Source: Saccharofermentans sp.
GTDB lineage: Bacteria; Bacillota; Clostridia; Saccharofermentanales; Saccharofermentanaceae
NCBI GenBank assembly: GCA_024683485.1
Contig: JAIKYD010000076.1
Location: 1 to 53,635 of the forward strand
Length of the DNA stretch: 53,635 bases
Direction of reading: 5' to 3'
In this document: positions 43,506-53,567 of the stretch, in pieces
Position numbering within the stretch: position 1 is the stretch's first letter
Layout of the letters: every line of letters begins with the position of its first letter
The notes under the pieces: model-generated
The model's input: only the letters and a program-made list of their open reading frames with translations
The model's database searches: none
Told to the model about the DNA's origin: nothing
Program-made: the position numbers and the translations under genes

Positions 43506-43523
43506 TCATTGAGGTAAGACTAA

Positions 43524-44285
43524 ATGGAATTTGTTGAAATGGGTAATATGTCCGGCAAGACACTGATGCTCCTTCCAGGAACATGCATGAACTATCAGGT
43601 TAATTTCAAGACTATCATAGACAGGCTCGCTGGGAAGTACCATCTTATCTGCGTAAACTACGACGGCTTTGACGGAACGGATGTAATCTTTCCCGACATG
43701 ATCACGGTCACCGAGAAGATCGAGAAATACATTCAGGAAAACCATGGCGGAAGGATAGACGGAGCGCTTGGTTCATCGCTCGGAAGCAGTTTTGTCGGGC
43801 AGCTGATCATGCGCGAGAACATACATATCGACCACGGAATCTTTGGAAGCCCTGACCTTGATCAGAGCAGCGTTTTTTCTGCAAAACTTCAGGCAAAACT
43901 GGTTACGCCTTTGCTGACAAGCTTTACCAAGGGCGAGAAGAAAAAGAATAAGACCAAGCAGAAGATGATGAAGATCTTCGATATGGATGAGAAGTCCGCA
44001 ACTGAGTTTGTGGATTGTTTCTCCAGGTTTAATCCTGAATCAATAAAGAATGAATACTACACAGATCTGATAACTTATCTTAAAGATGACATTTATGTTG
44101 AAGGAACCACGGCTCATTTTATCTATGCGAACAAGATGGGCGAGAAATACAAGAAGCGTTATCTCAAGTATTTCCGCAATCCTGATATCAGGGAGTTTGA
44201 CATGAATCACGAACAGTGGATCTTCGGTGGCCCTAAGTATTCGGAACCGGTGCTCAAGGCAATAGATGAGTTCATGGGAAACTAA
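43524..44285 (+). CDS. Alpha/beta hydrolase in feo operon
   Basis: A 253-residue alpha/beta hydrolase: nucleophile GSSLGSSFVGQL (Ser about residue 83), LLPGTCMN as oxyanion region, candidate His in MNHEQWIFGG (about 232), and a very basic insert KGEKKKNKTKQKMMK in the cap (about 132-149). 18 bp after the FeoC-like gene, so likely in the feo transcript. Substrate unknown. Confidence 0.75.
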   Translation: MEFVEMGNMSGKTLMLLPGTCMNYQVNFKTIIDRLAGKYHLICVNYDGFDGTDVIFPDMITVTEKIEKYIQENHGGRIDGALGSSLGSSFVGQLIMRENIHIDHGIFGSPDLDQSSVFSAKLQAKLVTPLLTSFTKGEKKKNKTKQKMMKIFDMDEKSATEFVDCFSRFNPESIKNEYYTDLITYLKDDIYVEGTTAHFIYANKMGEKYKKRYLKYFRNPDIREFDMNHEQWIFGGPKYSEPVLKAIDEFMGN

Positions 44286-44287
44286 TA

Positions 44288-44476
44288 ATGTCAGATATCA
44301 GGTCTGCGAAGGAAGAATGGTCTGTGACGTGGCGGTTTTCGAGAACAGGTAAGAAAGACGTTCTCTGTTACAGAGAAATGACCGGATTTGCACAAAAAAA
44401 GACAATGCTTTTAGCTGTCATTGACACTTTGCAAGCGATCTGTTGTTTTAGCATCATACCGGACAAACATTACTGA
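44288..44476 (+). CDS. Possible small protein, 62 residues
   Basis: An ORF starting 2 bp after the preceding hydrolase stop. Residues 1-30 are polar and basic with WSVTWRFSRTGKKDV, the rest includes Cys-Cys and a mild hydrophobic stretch. No good ribosome site of its own; it may be translated by coupling. I recognise no family and it may be chance. Confidence 0.3.
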   Translation: MSDIRSAKEEWSVTWRFSRTGKKDVLCYREMTGFAQKKTMLLAVIDTLQAICCFSIIPDKHY

Positions 44477-44549
44477 TTGTCCATAAGGTTCTCCGTTGTG
44501 ATAATGAAGCCATAAAAAGATATGACACTAAACAAGGGAGGACAGGATA

Positions 44550-44633
44550 ATGACCGGTTTATTCGTTTTAACCATAACTGGATGTCTTGTAGTCACATAT
44601 TTAATTTCAGTCAGTCAAACAACATCAGATTGA
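44550..44633 (+). CDS. Candidate 27-residue membrane peptide
   Basis: A very short ORF with a strong ribosome site (AAGGGAGGA, about 44534-44543) 6-7 bp before ATG 44550. The product has one hydrophobic helix (FVLTITGCLVVTYLISVS) and a short polar tail. It is similar in size and make-up to small membrane regulators such as KdpF-like peptides, but no family is recognised. It lies 118 bp before DtxR regulator 2. Confidence 0.45.
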   Translation: MTGLFVLTITGCLVVTYLISVSQTTSD

Positions 44634-44751
44634 AGTTTTAATTCATTTCCAGGAATAAAAGACGGCTCATCGAAGCAAAGAACAGACACTATTTGAGCGG
44701 ATACGTGTCATTGTGATAGAATAACCATATCTCTTTCGGAGGTTTATGGTT

Positions 44752-45120
44752 ATGCAGGAATCCGGTGAAATGTATCTTGAGACAATCCTTGTGCTTTCCA
44801 AGAAGGGAGCACCTGTCCGTTCTTTGGATGTGGCAAAGCAGTTAGGCGTTTCCAAACCTAGTGTCAGCCGTGCTATGGGAATACTTAAAAATGGCGATTA
44901 TATCCTGATTGACGAGCAGGGCTATATCACATTAACTACTGAAGGCGCTAAGATCGCCAAGAAGATCTATGAGCGACATGTCGTTATCAGTGAACTTCTG
45001 ATGGAACTCGGTGTCGATATGAAGACTGCAGAGGAAGATGCCTGCCGTATAGAACACGTAATCAGTGATAAGACTTTCAAGGCTTTAAAGAAACACAGAA
45101 AAGAATACGGCGGAAAGTAA
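44752..45120 (+). CDS. DtxR-family metalloregulator 2, iron-type ligands
   Basis: A 122-residue DtxR/MntR-family repressor, paralog of the one at 3508. Winged helix with SKPSVSRAMG (about 34-43). Metal residues aligned to MntR: Met7, Glu10, His76, Cys98, Glu101, His102. Met and Cys again mark the iron-type site of DtxR. No SH3 domain. ATG 44752 is chosen since GGAGG (44738-44742) is 9 bp upstream; the ATG at 44746 is only 3 bp away. No GTTAGC box is seen upstream, so this copy may be constant while the other is autoregulated; a division of roles between the two is likely. Confidence 0.9.
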   Translation: MQESGEMYLETILVLSKKGAPVRSLDVAKQLGVSKPSVSRAMGILKNGDYILIDEQGYITLTTEGAKIAKKIYERHVVISELLMELGVDMKTAEEDACRIEHVISDKTFKALKKHRKEYGGK

Positions 45121-45143
45121 ACGCATTTACAATTTGATCAATA

Positions 45144-45181
45144 AAGAACCCGGCTCAAAAAGGGGAAAGAGCCGGGTTCTT
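45144..45181. terminator. Bidirectional terminator between DtxR2 and enolase
   Basis: Perfect 13-bp stem AAGAACCCGGCTC/GAGCCGGGTTCTT with a 12-nt loop between convergent genes; a T-rich side on both strands is modest. Confidence 0.85.
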
Positions 45182-45207
45182 CATCTATAAAGGTCAGATA
45201 GAGGAGA

Positions 45208-46530
<1,323 letters not shown>

Positions 46531-46593
46531 TCATTTCCGCCGGAAGCAATGAATAGGAGCAGCTTCCGGCGGGGCACATGATTTATTCTGAAT

Positions 46594-46647
46594 GGTTAGC
46601 CACCACTAACCGAAAACAATATAGCACACCCAAAACAGAATTGTCAA
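46594..46647 (-). promoter_or_regulatory. eno promoter with GTTAGC box 15
   Basis: Minus strand TTGACA (46642-46647), 18-bp spacer, TATATT (46618-46623), then box GGTTAGT-ggtg-GCTAACC (46594-46611) over the start. Perfectly placed for repression of enolase. Confidence 0.85.
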
Positions 46648-46687
46648 CAAGATTGAATAACCCTGAAAAATACAGGCTTTTTCAAGA

Positions 46688-46731
46688 TTGACAATGCAGC
46701 TGTGACGTGATACAGTTAGCAATGGCTAACC
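46688..46731 (+). promoter_or_regulatory. Promoter and GTTAGC box 16 (DUF3793-flavodoxin-gpmA)
   Basis: TTGACA (46688-46693), 17-bp spacer, TACAGT (46711-46716), with box AGTTAGC-aatg-GCTAACC (46714-46731) overlapping the -10. The start TTGACAATGC is the same as in the ZIP promoter at 48769. Confidence 0.85.
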
Positions 46732-46747
46732 GAAAAAGGAGAAAGAA

Positions 46748-47290
46748 ATGTCCGAGGATCAGATTGTAAGATATGGCGCACCGACCTTAGCTGGTATTAA
46801 GACCGGAAGTCTGTTTTCATTACATATTTCCTCCAACGATTTCAGAAAGGACATTACGGCCTTTAACAGAGCCATGAGCAAAAAAGGAATACGTATTCTT
46901 CCTTTGAAGGTCTGTGAGACATATGCTCTGATCTATCTCTACAGACCTGCAATGCTTGAAAGGGATCTTAAAGATCCGGAGGCAGTCAGCATCCTGAAAC
47001 AATTCGGTTATTCCATAAGCAGCTCTGACAGATGTGTCGTCGATCTCGTGAGAAGACTTAACTCATCTCCTGTATTCCCTCACGAGATCGGACTCTTCTT
47101 AGGCTATCCGCCGTCTGATGTCAGCGGCTTTATCAATAATCCGGATAAAGGTTTCAGATATGTGGGTTATTGGAAAGTGTATTCAGATGTGGATAAAGCG
47201 AAAACAGTTTTCGAGCGCTATAAGAAATGCACTGAAGAATACGGGCGTATGTTGAGATCGGGCAGAACACTTGAACAGCTGGTTGTTTGA
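46748..47290 (+). CDS. DUF3793 family protein
   Basis: A 180-residue cytosolic protein of DUF3793, commonly found next to flavodoxin in Clostridia. Recognisable stretches are APTLAGIKTGSLFSL (near the N-terminus), RPAMLERDL, and FPHEIGLFLGYPPSDVSGFI. Function unknown; it may take part in iron-starvation response, since it shares the promoter with flavodoxin and GpmA under box 16. ATG at 46748 after AAGGAG. Confidence 0.88.
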   Translation: MSEDQIVRYGAPTLAGIKTGSLFSLHISSNDFRKDITAFNRAMSKKGIRILPLKVCETYALIYLYRPAMLERDLKDPEAVSILKQFGYSISSSDRCVVDLVRRLNSSPVFPHEIGLFLGYPPSDVSGFINNPDKGFRYVGYWKVYSDVDKAKTVFERYKKCTEEYGRMLRSGRTLEQLVV

Positions 47291-47329
47291 GTACTGTTAA
47301 TAAATTAATAGAAACGTGAGGTTTTCATA

Positions 47330-47752
47330 ATGAGTAAAGTAGCAGTTGTATATTGGAGCGGAACAGGCAACACTGAGGCTATGGCAAAAGCAGTGGAGGA
47401 AGGTGCAAAGGGAGCAGGCGCGGAAGTATCGGTAATTGCTCCTTCTGATTTTGATACGTCCAAAGTAGCTGAGTTTGATGCCATCGCATTCGGTTGTCCT
47501 GCCATGGGAAATGAAGTTCTTGAAGAATCAGAATTCGATCCGATGTTCACTGGAATCGAATCAGCGTTGAAGGATAAGAAGATTGCTCTGTTCGGATCAT
47601 ACGGCTGGGGTGACGGCCAGTGGATGAGAGACTGGGAAGACAGATGCAAGGCTGCAGGTGCTGTTCTTGCTGTTGAATCCGTAATGGCAAATAACGATCC
47701 CGATGCAGATGCAGTTGCAAACTGCAAAGCATTGGGCGCTGCTTTGGCTTGA
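47330..47752 (+). CDS. Flavodoxin
   Basis: A 140-residue flavodoxin, an FMN electron carrier that stands in for ferredoxin in low iron. The FMN phosphate loop is [11 protein letters not shown] (about residues 9-19); the second FMN loop includes GCPAMGNE (about 53-60) and [12 protein letters not shown] (about 86-97), with Trp and aromatic residues flanking the flavin. ATG at 47330 after GTGAGG. It is induced through box 16, while the ferredoxin at 3246 has no box: a direct sequence sign of the classic switch. Confidence 0.96.
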   Translation: MSKVAVVYWSGTGNTEAMAKAVEEGAKGAGAEVSVIAPSDFDTSKVAEFDAIAFGCPAMGNEVLEESEFDPMFTGIESALKDKKIALFGSYGWGDGQWMRDWEDRCKAAGAVLAVESVMANNDPDADAVANCKALGAALA

Positions 47753-47763
47753 GGTATTTAGCA

Positions 47764-48510
47764 ATGATGAAGCTCGTACTCGTAAGACACGGCGAAAGCG
47801 AATGGAACAAGCTCAACCTGTTTACAGGCTGGATGGATGTGGATCTCAGTGACAAGGGAAGAGAAGAAGCAAAGAATGCCGGAAAGATCTTGAAGGAAGA
47901 GGGTTACGACTTTGATGTCTGCTATACTTCTTATCTTAAAAGAGCAATACACACTTTGAATATCGCACTTGATGAGATGGACAGAGCATGGCTTCCTGTG
48001 AATAAGTCATGGAAGCTTAATGAGCGCCACTACGGTGCACTTCAGGGACTTAACAAATCCGAGACAGCCGAGAAATATGGTGAGGATCAGGTGAAGATCT
48101 GGAGAAGATCCTTTGACATAAAACCGCCTGAATTAGATGATTCGGATGAGAGAAGTGCAACGAAGCAGGCTATGTACAGAGACGTGGACAGATCACTTCT
48201 TCCGAAGAATGAGAGTCTGGAGACAACGATAGAGCGCGTAGTTCCGTATTTTGAGGAAACAATAAAGCCTGAGATGAAAGCCGGAAGAAGAGTCATTATT
48301 GCTGCTCATGGCAATTCCTTAAGAGCGCTGGTCAAGTATTTTGACAATATGTCTTCAGAAGATATCATTGGCGTAAATATTCCGACAGCTGTTCCTCTTG
48401 TCTATGAGTTTGATGATGATTTCAGAGTTATCAGGCATTACTACTTAGGCGATCAGGAAGCATTGAAAGCGAAGATGGAGGCAGTTGCCAACCAGGGTAA
48501 AGCAAAATAA
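47764..48510 (+). CDS. gpmA: 2,3-BPG-dependent phosphoglycerate mutase
   Basis: A 248-residue cofactor-dependent mutase that interconverts 3- and 2-phosphoglycerate and needs no metal. Motifs: [10 protein letters not shown] (phosphohistidine, about residue 10), [11 protein letters not shown], and [10 protein letters not shown] (second His). ATG at 47764 after GAGG; the TTG at 47749 overlaps the flavodoxin stop. It overlaps the flavodoxin operon under box 16. Being metal-free, it can replace the Mn-dependent GpmI in metal shortage. Confidence 0.95.
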   Translation: MMKLVLVRHGESEWNKLNLFTGWMDVDLSDKGREEAKNAGKILKEEGYDFDVCYTSYLKRAIHTLNIALDEMDRAWLPVNKSWKLNERHYGALQGLNKSETAEKYGEDQVKIWRRSFDIKPPELDDSDERSATKQAMYRDVDRSLLPKNESLETTIERVVPYFEETIKPEMKAGRRVIIAAHGNSLRALVKYFDNMSSEDIIGVNIPTAVPLVYEFDDDFRVIRHYYLGDQEALKAKMEAVANQGKAK

Positions 48511-48542
48511 ATAATTAGCTCATAACATATCTCCTTTATGTG

Positions 48543-48572
48543 CAGAGGTCGCCTTATTACAGGAGGCCTCTG
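48543..48572 (+). terminator. Hairpin after gpmA
   Basis: CAGAGG-CCTCTG outer stem with a partly paired inner part (about 10 of 12 pairs); no strong T-run, so termination is uncertain. The rest of 48511-48768 holds nothing I can identify apart from a TTTTCTTGAGAAAA palindrome. Confidence 0.45.
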
Positions 48573-48768
48573 TTCATGTCAGGCATTTTTCTATCATATC
48601 GAACACATGTTCTTGGCGAGGTGGTTTATACGGATTATTATTTTCTTGAGAAAACTATAAAATAAAGAGGAAAGACCATACGTGATATTGAGCACTATAA
48701 AACTTTGATTAAAAATATGCTTGGAAATCCAACGCTTAATTTGAAGTAAGATTCAGTATATTCAAAGA

Positions 48769-48812
48769 TTGACAATGCCTTTTATCGATGATAAAGTTAG
48801 CAAAGGCTAACT
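48769..48812 (+). promoter_or_regulatory. ZIP promoter with GTTAGC box 17
   Basis: TTGACA (48769-48774), 17-bp spacer, TAAAGT (48792-48797), and box AGTTAGC-aaag-GCTAACT (48795-48812) over the -10/start. Same layout as the box 16 promoter. Confidence 0.85.
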
Positions 48813-48880
48813 TGGGTGAGGCATAGTAAATAACTGTTGCGGCTGGACTGTAGTTCAAGTTGATTTAAGAGGGTTTAACA

Positions 48881-49663
48881 ATGTTAAAGACGGTAATCAT
48901 AGGTCTTCTGATACCTTTTATCGGTACTTCTGCAGGTGCTGCATGTGTGTTCTTCCTGAAGAAAGATCTGAAGGATGGTATTCAGCGCGCTCTGACCGGA
49001 TTTGCAGCCGGAGTAATGGTCGCAGCTTCAATCTGGAGCCTTATCGTTCCTGCTATTGAGCAGTCTTCTGACAAAGGGCAGTTTGCTTTTGTGCCGGCTT
49101 TCATTGGTTTTTGGCTCGGTGTACTCTTTCTGCTCTTACTGGATCACATCATTCCTCACCTTCATGCGGGAATCAATCAGACTGAGGGTCCCAAGAGCAA
49201 ACTGACACGTACCGTCATGCTTGTACTTGCGGTAACACTGCATAACATTCCTGAGGGAATGGCAGTAGGCGTTGTATATGCCGGCCTTATGAACGGATCT
49301 GCGAATATAACTGCCGGTGCCGCACTGGCATTGGCACTGGGTATTGCGATACAGAATTTTCCTGAAGGTGCGATAATATCAATGCCTCTGTACTCGGAGG
49401 GAAAGAGCAAGCCAAAATCATTTGTGCTCGGAGTTCTCTCTGGTGCCGTTGAGCCTGTTTTCGGAGGCCTGACAGTACTTATCGCCGGACTTGTTGTTCC
49501 CGCGATGCCGTATCTGCTGTCATTTGCGGCAGGTGCGATGCTTTATGTAGTCGTCGAGGAACTCATTCCTGAGATGAGCCAGGGAAAACATTCAAATATC
49601 GGTGTCATTTCTTTTGCAATCGGGTTCAGTCTAATGATGGCGCTCGATGTGGCTTTGGGATGA
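48881..49663 (+). CDS. ZIP family metal transporter (ZupT/GufA type)
   Basis: A 260-residue ZIP permease with about eight helices. Metal-binding helix motifs: HNIPEGMAVG (about residues 121-130) and QNFPEGAIISMPL (about 157-169), and LDHIIPHLHAG as the His-rich loop. ZIP proteins of this type carry Zn, Fe or Mn into the cell. ATG at 48881. Single-gene unit under box 17, so Fe(II) is the likely cargo here, although Mn or Zn cannot be excluded. Confidence 0.93.
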   Translation: MLKTVIIGLLIPFIGTSAGAACVFFLKKDLKDGIQRALTGFAAGVMVAASIWSLIVPAIEQSSDKGQFAFVPAFIGFWLGVLFLLLLDHIIPHLHAGINQTEGPKSKLTRTVMLVLAVTLHNIPEGMAVGVVYAGLMNGSANITAGAALALALGIAIQNFPEGAIISMPLYSEGKSKPKSFVLGVLSGAVEPVFGGLTVLIAGLVVPAMPYLLSFAAGAMLYVVVEELIPEMSQGKHSNIGVISFAIGFSLMMALDVALG

Positions 49664-49775
49664 ACGTCCTCTGTATTTATTTCTTTTCTTACGCTTAACA
49701 GTTTAACAACACAATGGTTTTTCGGATGTGATAGGGTCTATGTATGAGAATCCGTAATCAGGAGGACATCTGGAT

Positions 49776-51131
49776 ATGCTCGAAAGAAAACTGAAAATAT
49801 ACAAGGCTCTCTTTAGTGTTACAGCAGCTCTTCTGGCAGTTGTGATCGTTGTTCAGGTATTATTCAGCACAGGTGTCTTCAGGCTTGCAAAAGAAGATGA
49901 TTCCGTACAGACGGTTCAGACCGGTACGCTCTCGCGTGAGGGATACACGCTGAAGCAGGTGGTCATTCTAAGCAGACATAATATACGTTCTCCGCTCAGT
50001 GGCAAGGATTCAACTCTTGGTTCAATGACACCGCATGAATGGTTTGCGTGGTCTTCCAATCCAAGTGAACTTTCCACGCGTGGAGGTGTGCTGGAAACTG
50101 AGATGGGGCAGTATTTCCGTAAATGGGTGGAAGATGAAGGGCTTTTCCCGGAGAACTATCAGCCTACTGAAGAGGAAGTGCGTATCTATGCGAACTCCAA
50201 ACAAAGGACTATTGCAACCGCCCGCTATTTCAGTGCGGGACTTTTGCCGTCAGGTGAGACTGATGTGGAGTACCATATGGACTTTGACCAGATGGATCCC
50301 GTGTTTTTCCCGCAGCTTACGATCATGAATGATGAATACCGGGCAGATGCAGAAGCACAGATAAATGAGCTGTTTGATGAACAGATATATGATCTGGCTG
50401 ATAACTATAAACTTATCTCTGAGGTGATCGATCTCGAAGATTCCGAAGGATATAAGAACGGGACAGCAGAGGCTTTCAGAACTGATGATACACAGATCGT
50501 TCTGGAAGAGGGACAGGAACCCGGCGTTAAAGGCTCGCTGAAGACTGCATGTTCGATCAGTGATGCGCTGGTTCTCCAGTATTATGAGGAACCGGATCCG
50601 CTGGCTGCGGCTTTTGGCGAGGAGCTTAGTTATGAGCAGTGGAAGGAGATATCCGAAGTAAAGGATCTTTATGGTGAGGTTTTGTTCACGGCACCTCTTA
50701 TCGCATACAATGTTGCGCATCCGCTGCTTATGGAGATCGAATCCGAACTGTCTGAAGAGGACAGGATCTTCACATTCCTATGCGGTCACGATTCCAATCT
50801 CGGCAGTGTTCTGGCGGCATTGGATGTTGAAGACTATTCGCTTGAACAGTCGATAGAGGAGAAGACACCGATTGGTGCAAAACTTGTTTTCGCGAAGTGG
50901 GAAGATGCGCAGGGGAAAGAGTATATATCCCTGGATCTTGTCTATCAGACTTCCTATCAGCTTCAGGAGCTTGATCTTCTGGATCTTACGGACCAGCCTA
51001 TGGTATTTCATGTGCCGCTGAAGGGACTGTCAAGCAACAGCGACGGTTTATTTACGTTAGATGAATTTATGGCCCATCTTCATAATGCTGTTGATGAGTA
51101 TGATGTTATCCGGGAATATTATGGAGACTGA
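49776..51131 (+). CDS. Histidine acid phosphatase, membrane-anchored
   Basis: A 451-residue histidine-phosphatase-superfamily protein of the acid phosphatase/phytase branch. N-terminal membrane anchor about residues 13-35, so outside the membrane. Catalytic motif is LSRHNIRSPL (RHG-x-R-x-P with Gly changed to Asn, His about residue 67), proton donor in CGHDSNLG (about 337). ATG at 49776 after AGGAGG. Probably releases phosphate from sugar phosphates or phytate. No box; outside the iron regulon. Confidence 0.85.
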   Translation: MLERKLKIYKALFSVTAALLAVVIVVQVLFSTGVFRLAKEDDSVQTVQTGTLSREGYTLKQVVILSRHNIRSPLSGKDSTLGSMTPHEWFAWSSNPSELSTRGGVLETEMGQYFRKWVEDEGLFPENYQPTEEEVRIYANSKQRTIATARYFSAGLLPSGETDVEYHMDFDQMDPVFFPQLTIMNDEYRADAEAQINELFDEQIYDLADNYKLISEVIDLEDSEGYKNGTAEAFRTDDTQIVLEEGQEPGVKGSLKTACSISDALVLQYYEEPDPLAAAFGEELSYEQWKEISEVKDLYGEVLFTAPLIAYNVAHPLLMEIESELSEEDRIFTFLCGHDSNLGSVLAALDVEDYSLEQSIEEKTPIGAKLVFAKWEDAQGKEYISLDLVYQTSYQLQELDLLDLTDQPMVFHVPLKGLSSNSDGLFTLDEFMAHLHNAVDEYDVIREYYGD

Positions 51132-51215
51132 TAGGACCTTTTGCATGCTGTTTAACACATAATCCCATTGACATAGTGGGAACCAGATGATACTCTACGC
51201 CCATCAAAGAAAGAT

Positions 51216-51251
51216 GCCCGGAACCGTATTTTTAGTTTCCGGGCTTGCTTT
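51216..51251 (+). terminator. Terminator after phosphatase gene
   Basis: Perfect 8-bp stem GCCCGGAA/TTCCGGGC with a 13-nt loop, then TTGCTTTTA. It lies inside an open upstream extension of the next gene, which argues that the extension is not translated. Confidence 0.75.
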
Positions 51252-51288
51252 TATCTTTATCAGTTTGTCAGAAAGCGGGCATAAAGAT

Positions 51289-52248
51289 ATGGAACAGAAT
51301 ATGAGAGAAAAAGAGATTGCCAATCTGGTCAGCAAAGTCATTTCGGATTATGACGGCGGCAGGAATATCGATGCCACCGATACATATAACAAGCCTGACC
51401 GCAATGAAGTTATCGATATTACCAACAATCTGTTTTTTGTAATTTATCCGGGATATTTTAAAGACCGCACATATAAAACATATAATCCCAAGAATGAGAT
51501 CGCCGTAATGATAGAGGACATCTTCTACCATCTGAACAGGCAAGTCTATCTTGCTCTCGGTTTTGGCAAGTCCGGCGGGACAATGACCGAAGATGAGAGA
51601 AGAGAAGAGAGCTACCGCATATGCAGTATCTTTATTGAGAAGATACCGGTGATCAGAGAGTATATTGAGACAGATCTGCTTGCGACCTTTGACGGCGACC
51701 CCGCTGCAGGCAGTTTTGAGGAGATAATACTTGCATATCCGGGACTCATTGCGATTACGACATACAGACTGGCGCACGAGCTTTACCTTCTGAATGTGCC
51801 CGTCATTCCAAGGCTTATGACCGAGTATGCACACTCAAGGACTGGTATCGATATCCATCCGGGTGCAACTATCGGAAAGTATTTCTTTATCGATCACGGA
51901 ACTGGAATCGTTGTTGGTGAGACATCTGTAATCGGTGATAACGTGAAGATCTACCAGGGCGTCACTATCGGTGCACTCTCAACGCGCGGCGGTCAGAAGC
52001 TCGCAGGCAAAAAGCGTCACCCGACTATCGAGGACAATGTTGTTATCTATGCAGGTGCATCGATTCTGGGCGGTGAGACTGTTATTGGCAGAAATTCCGT
52101 TATCGGAGGTAATACTTTCATCACAAGTGCTGTCCCGGCCGATACAAGAGTCAGCATCAAGAATCCTGAGATGGAATACTATTCTGCCGGCAAAAAACAT
52201 GTCAAAGAAGAGATAAAGCAGAGCGATGACTGGTTCTACGTGATCTGA
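51289..52248 (+). CDS. cysE: Serine O-acetyltransferase (EpsC/CysE type)
   Basis: A 319-residue serine acetyltransferase making O-acetylserine, the precursor of cysteine. N-terminal helical domain (about 1-170), then left-handed beta-helix with hexapeptide repeats: DIHPGATIGKYFFIDHGTG, GETSVIGDNVKIYQGVTIGA, HPTIEDNVVIYAGASILGG. Long N-terminal domain fits the EpsC group. ATG 51289 is chosen; the frame runs up to 51187 but passes through the terminator at 51216-51251. It has no box though cysteine feeds SufS. Confidence 0.9.
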   Translation: MEQNMREKEIANLVSKVISDYDGGRNIDATDTYNKPDRNEVIDITNNLFFVIYPGYFKDRTYKTYNPKNEIAVMIEDIFYHLNRQVYLALGFGKSGGTMTEDERREESYRICSIFIEKIPVIREYIETDLLATFDGDPAAGSFEEIILAYPGLIAITTYRLAHELYLLNVPVIPRLMTEYAHSRTGIDIHPGATIGKYFFIDHGTGIVVGETSVIGDNVKIYQGVTIGALSTRGGQKLAGKKRHPTIEDNVVIYAGASILGGETVIGRNSVIGGNTFITSAVPADTRVSIKNPEMEYYSAGKKHVKEEIKQSDDWFYVI

Positions 52249-52256
52249 GCGATTCC

Positions 52257-53468
52257 ATGCTTATGATTACTATAACGAAAAAGCAGGCCGCGCAGTTTAT
52301 TCTTGCCAAGCAGGGACTGACCGGCTCTTACCGTTTTGTTGGCAAATCAGGAGCTTATGAATATATCCGCCAGGCGGGCTGTATCCAGTACGACCCTGTT
52401 GATGTATGCGGCAGAAATGCCGAACTAACGCTTCAGTCCCGCGTTAAAGGCTTCTCGAAAACAATGCTTCAGGAACTCCTTTATGAAGACCGCAAGCTTG
52501 TCGATTATGCTGATAAGGAGCTTTCAATTTGGCCCTCTGAGGATTGGCCATATTTCTCGTCATATAGGGAACGGAGCGTTAAGCTTGGCAGGACATTCAG
52601 GGGCCTGAAGCCGCTTGAGAACAAAGCTCTTGCCTATATAAAAGAGTATGGCCCCGTATCAAGTGATTCTCTTCCTATAGAAGGTGAGATCTTCTGGCAT
52701 TCCTCCATGCATTGGAGCGGCAACTGGCAGAAGAAGTCCCAGGCTGCCCGCTCGGTTCTGGAACAGCTCTACACAGACGGCAAACTGGTCATTCATCATA
52801 AAAAAGGAAGCCGGAAGTATTACGACCTGGCTGAAAGGTATCTTCCGTCTTCAGTTCTGAATGCGGAGAATCCGTGCAAAGATGAAGAAGAATTCCTGGC
52901 CTGGCGTGTTCTCCGCCGGATTGGTGCGGCAGGTCTTCTCTGGGATAAGAACAGCACTGCATTTCTCGGTATTGATGTAAATGCGGACAAACGTAAGCAT
53001 ATCCTTGAACATCTGACTGCCGCGGGAAAGATCTGCCCTGTAAGTGTTGAGGGAATCAAGCAGGTGTTTTATTACCTTTCCTGTGATGATTCACTGATGC
53101 AGTCGGTAATTGACGGGACAGCTGATCTGAAGCCGAGAATGTCATTTATCGCACCGCTTGATCCGCTTATGTGGGATAAGGCCATGATCCTTGCGTTGTG
53201 GGACTTTCAGTATTCGTGGGAAATATATACACCTGCGGTTAAGCGCAAATATGGATACTATACGCTTCCGGTGCTTTTTGGAGACCGTTTTGTTGGCCGC
53301 ATTGAATCTGTGCCGGACAGAAAGAATGGTGTGCTGGAAGTGAGAGGTCTTTGGTGGAAGCCCGGTGTGCGCCCTACCAAAAAGATGAATGCGGCATTGG
53401 AGAGGGCTCTTAAGGATTTTGCAAGATTCAACGACTGTAAAAGTGTTTTGCTGAAAGCTGATAATTAG
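52257..53468 (+). CDS. YcaQ-like winged-helix DNA glycosylase family protein
   Basis: A 403-residue protein of the YcaQ/AlkX (HTH_42) family, three winged helices; E. coli YcaQ unhooks interstrand DNA crosslinks. Visible: AAQFILAKQGL near the start, GCIQYDPVDVCGRNAEL (about 39-55, region of the catalytic QxD motif), and the C-terminal FIAPLDPLMWDKAM and YGYYTLPVLFGDRFVGR blocks. ATG at 52257 (or 52263). 8 bp after cysE. Likely a DNA repair enzyme in the cytosol; outside the regulon. Confidence 0.83.
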   Translation: MLMITITKKQAAQFILAKQGLTGSYRFVGKSGAYEYIRQAGCIQYDPVDVCGRNAELTLQSRVKGFSKTMLQELLYEDRKLVDYADKELSIWPSEDWPYFSSYRERSVKLGRTFRGLKPLENKALAYIKEYGPVSSDSLPIEGEIFWHSSMHWSGNWQKKSQAARSVLEQLYTDGKLVIHHKKGSRKYYDLAERYLPSSVLNAENPCKDEEEFLAWRVLRRIGAAGLLWDKNSTAFLGIDVNADKRKHILEHLTAAGKICPVSVEGIKQVFYYLSCDDSLMQSVIDGTADLKPRMSFIAPLDPLMWDKAMILALWDFQYSWEIYTPAVKRKYGYYTLPVLFGDRFVGRIESVPDRKNGVLEVRGLWWKPGVRPTKKMNAALERALKDFARFNDCKSVLLKADN

Positions 53469-53498
53469 TTTTTTGTGATCAATTATTTCAAAAGAAGA

Positions 53499-53526
53499 AG
53501 GCTGCCTCGTTTGAGACAGCCTCTTT
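53499..53526. terminator. Bidirectional terminator
   Basis: Stem AGGCTG-cCTC-gttt-GAGa-CAGCCT with one mismatch between convergent genes; T-rich on both sides (TCTTTA plus strand, TTCTTCTTTT minus strand). Confidence 0.7.
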
Positions 53527-53567
53527 AGTATATGGGGAGTTATGTGAGTAAAGCTTGTGTACTTTTA

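Noticed and set aside
44288..44476. Firm gene call for the 62-codon ORF after the feo hydrolase
   Set aside because: No ribosome site or known family; listed only as a low-confidence feature.
51187..51288. Upstream extension of cysE with a hydrophobic stretch
   Set aside because: It would translate through a perfect terminator hairpin (51216-51251), and lacks a ribosome site; the family starts later.
51132..51288. T-box or SAM riboswitch before cysE
   Set aside because: Only one simple hairpin is seen; no T-box sequence or tandem stem structure.
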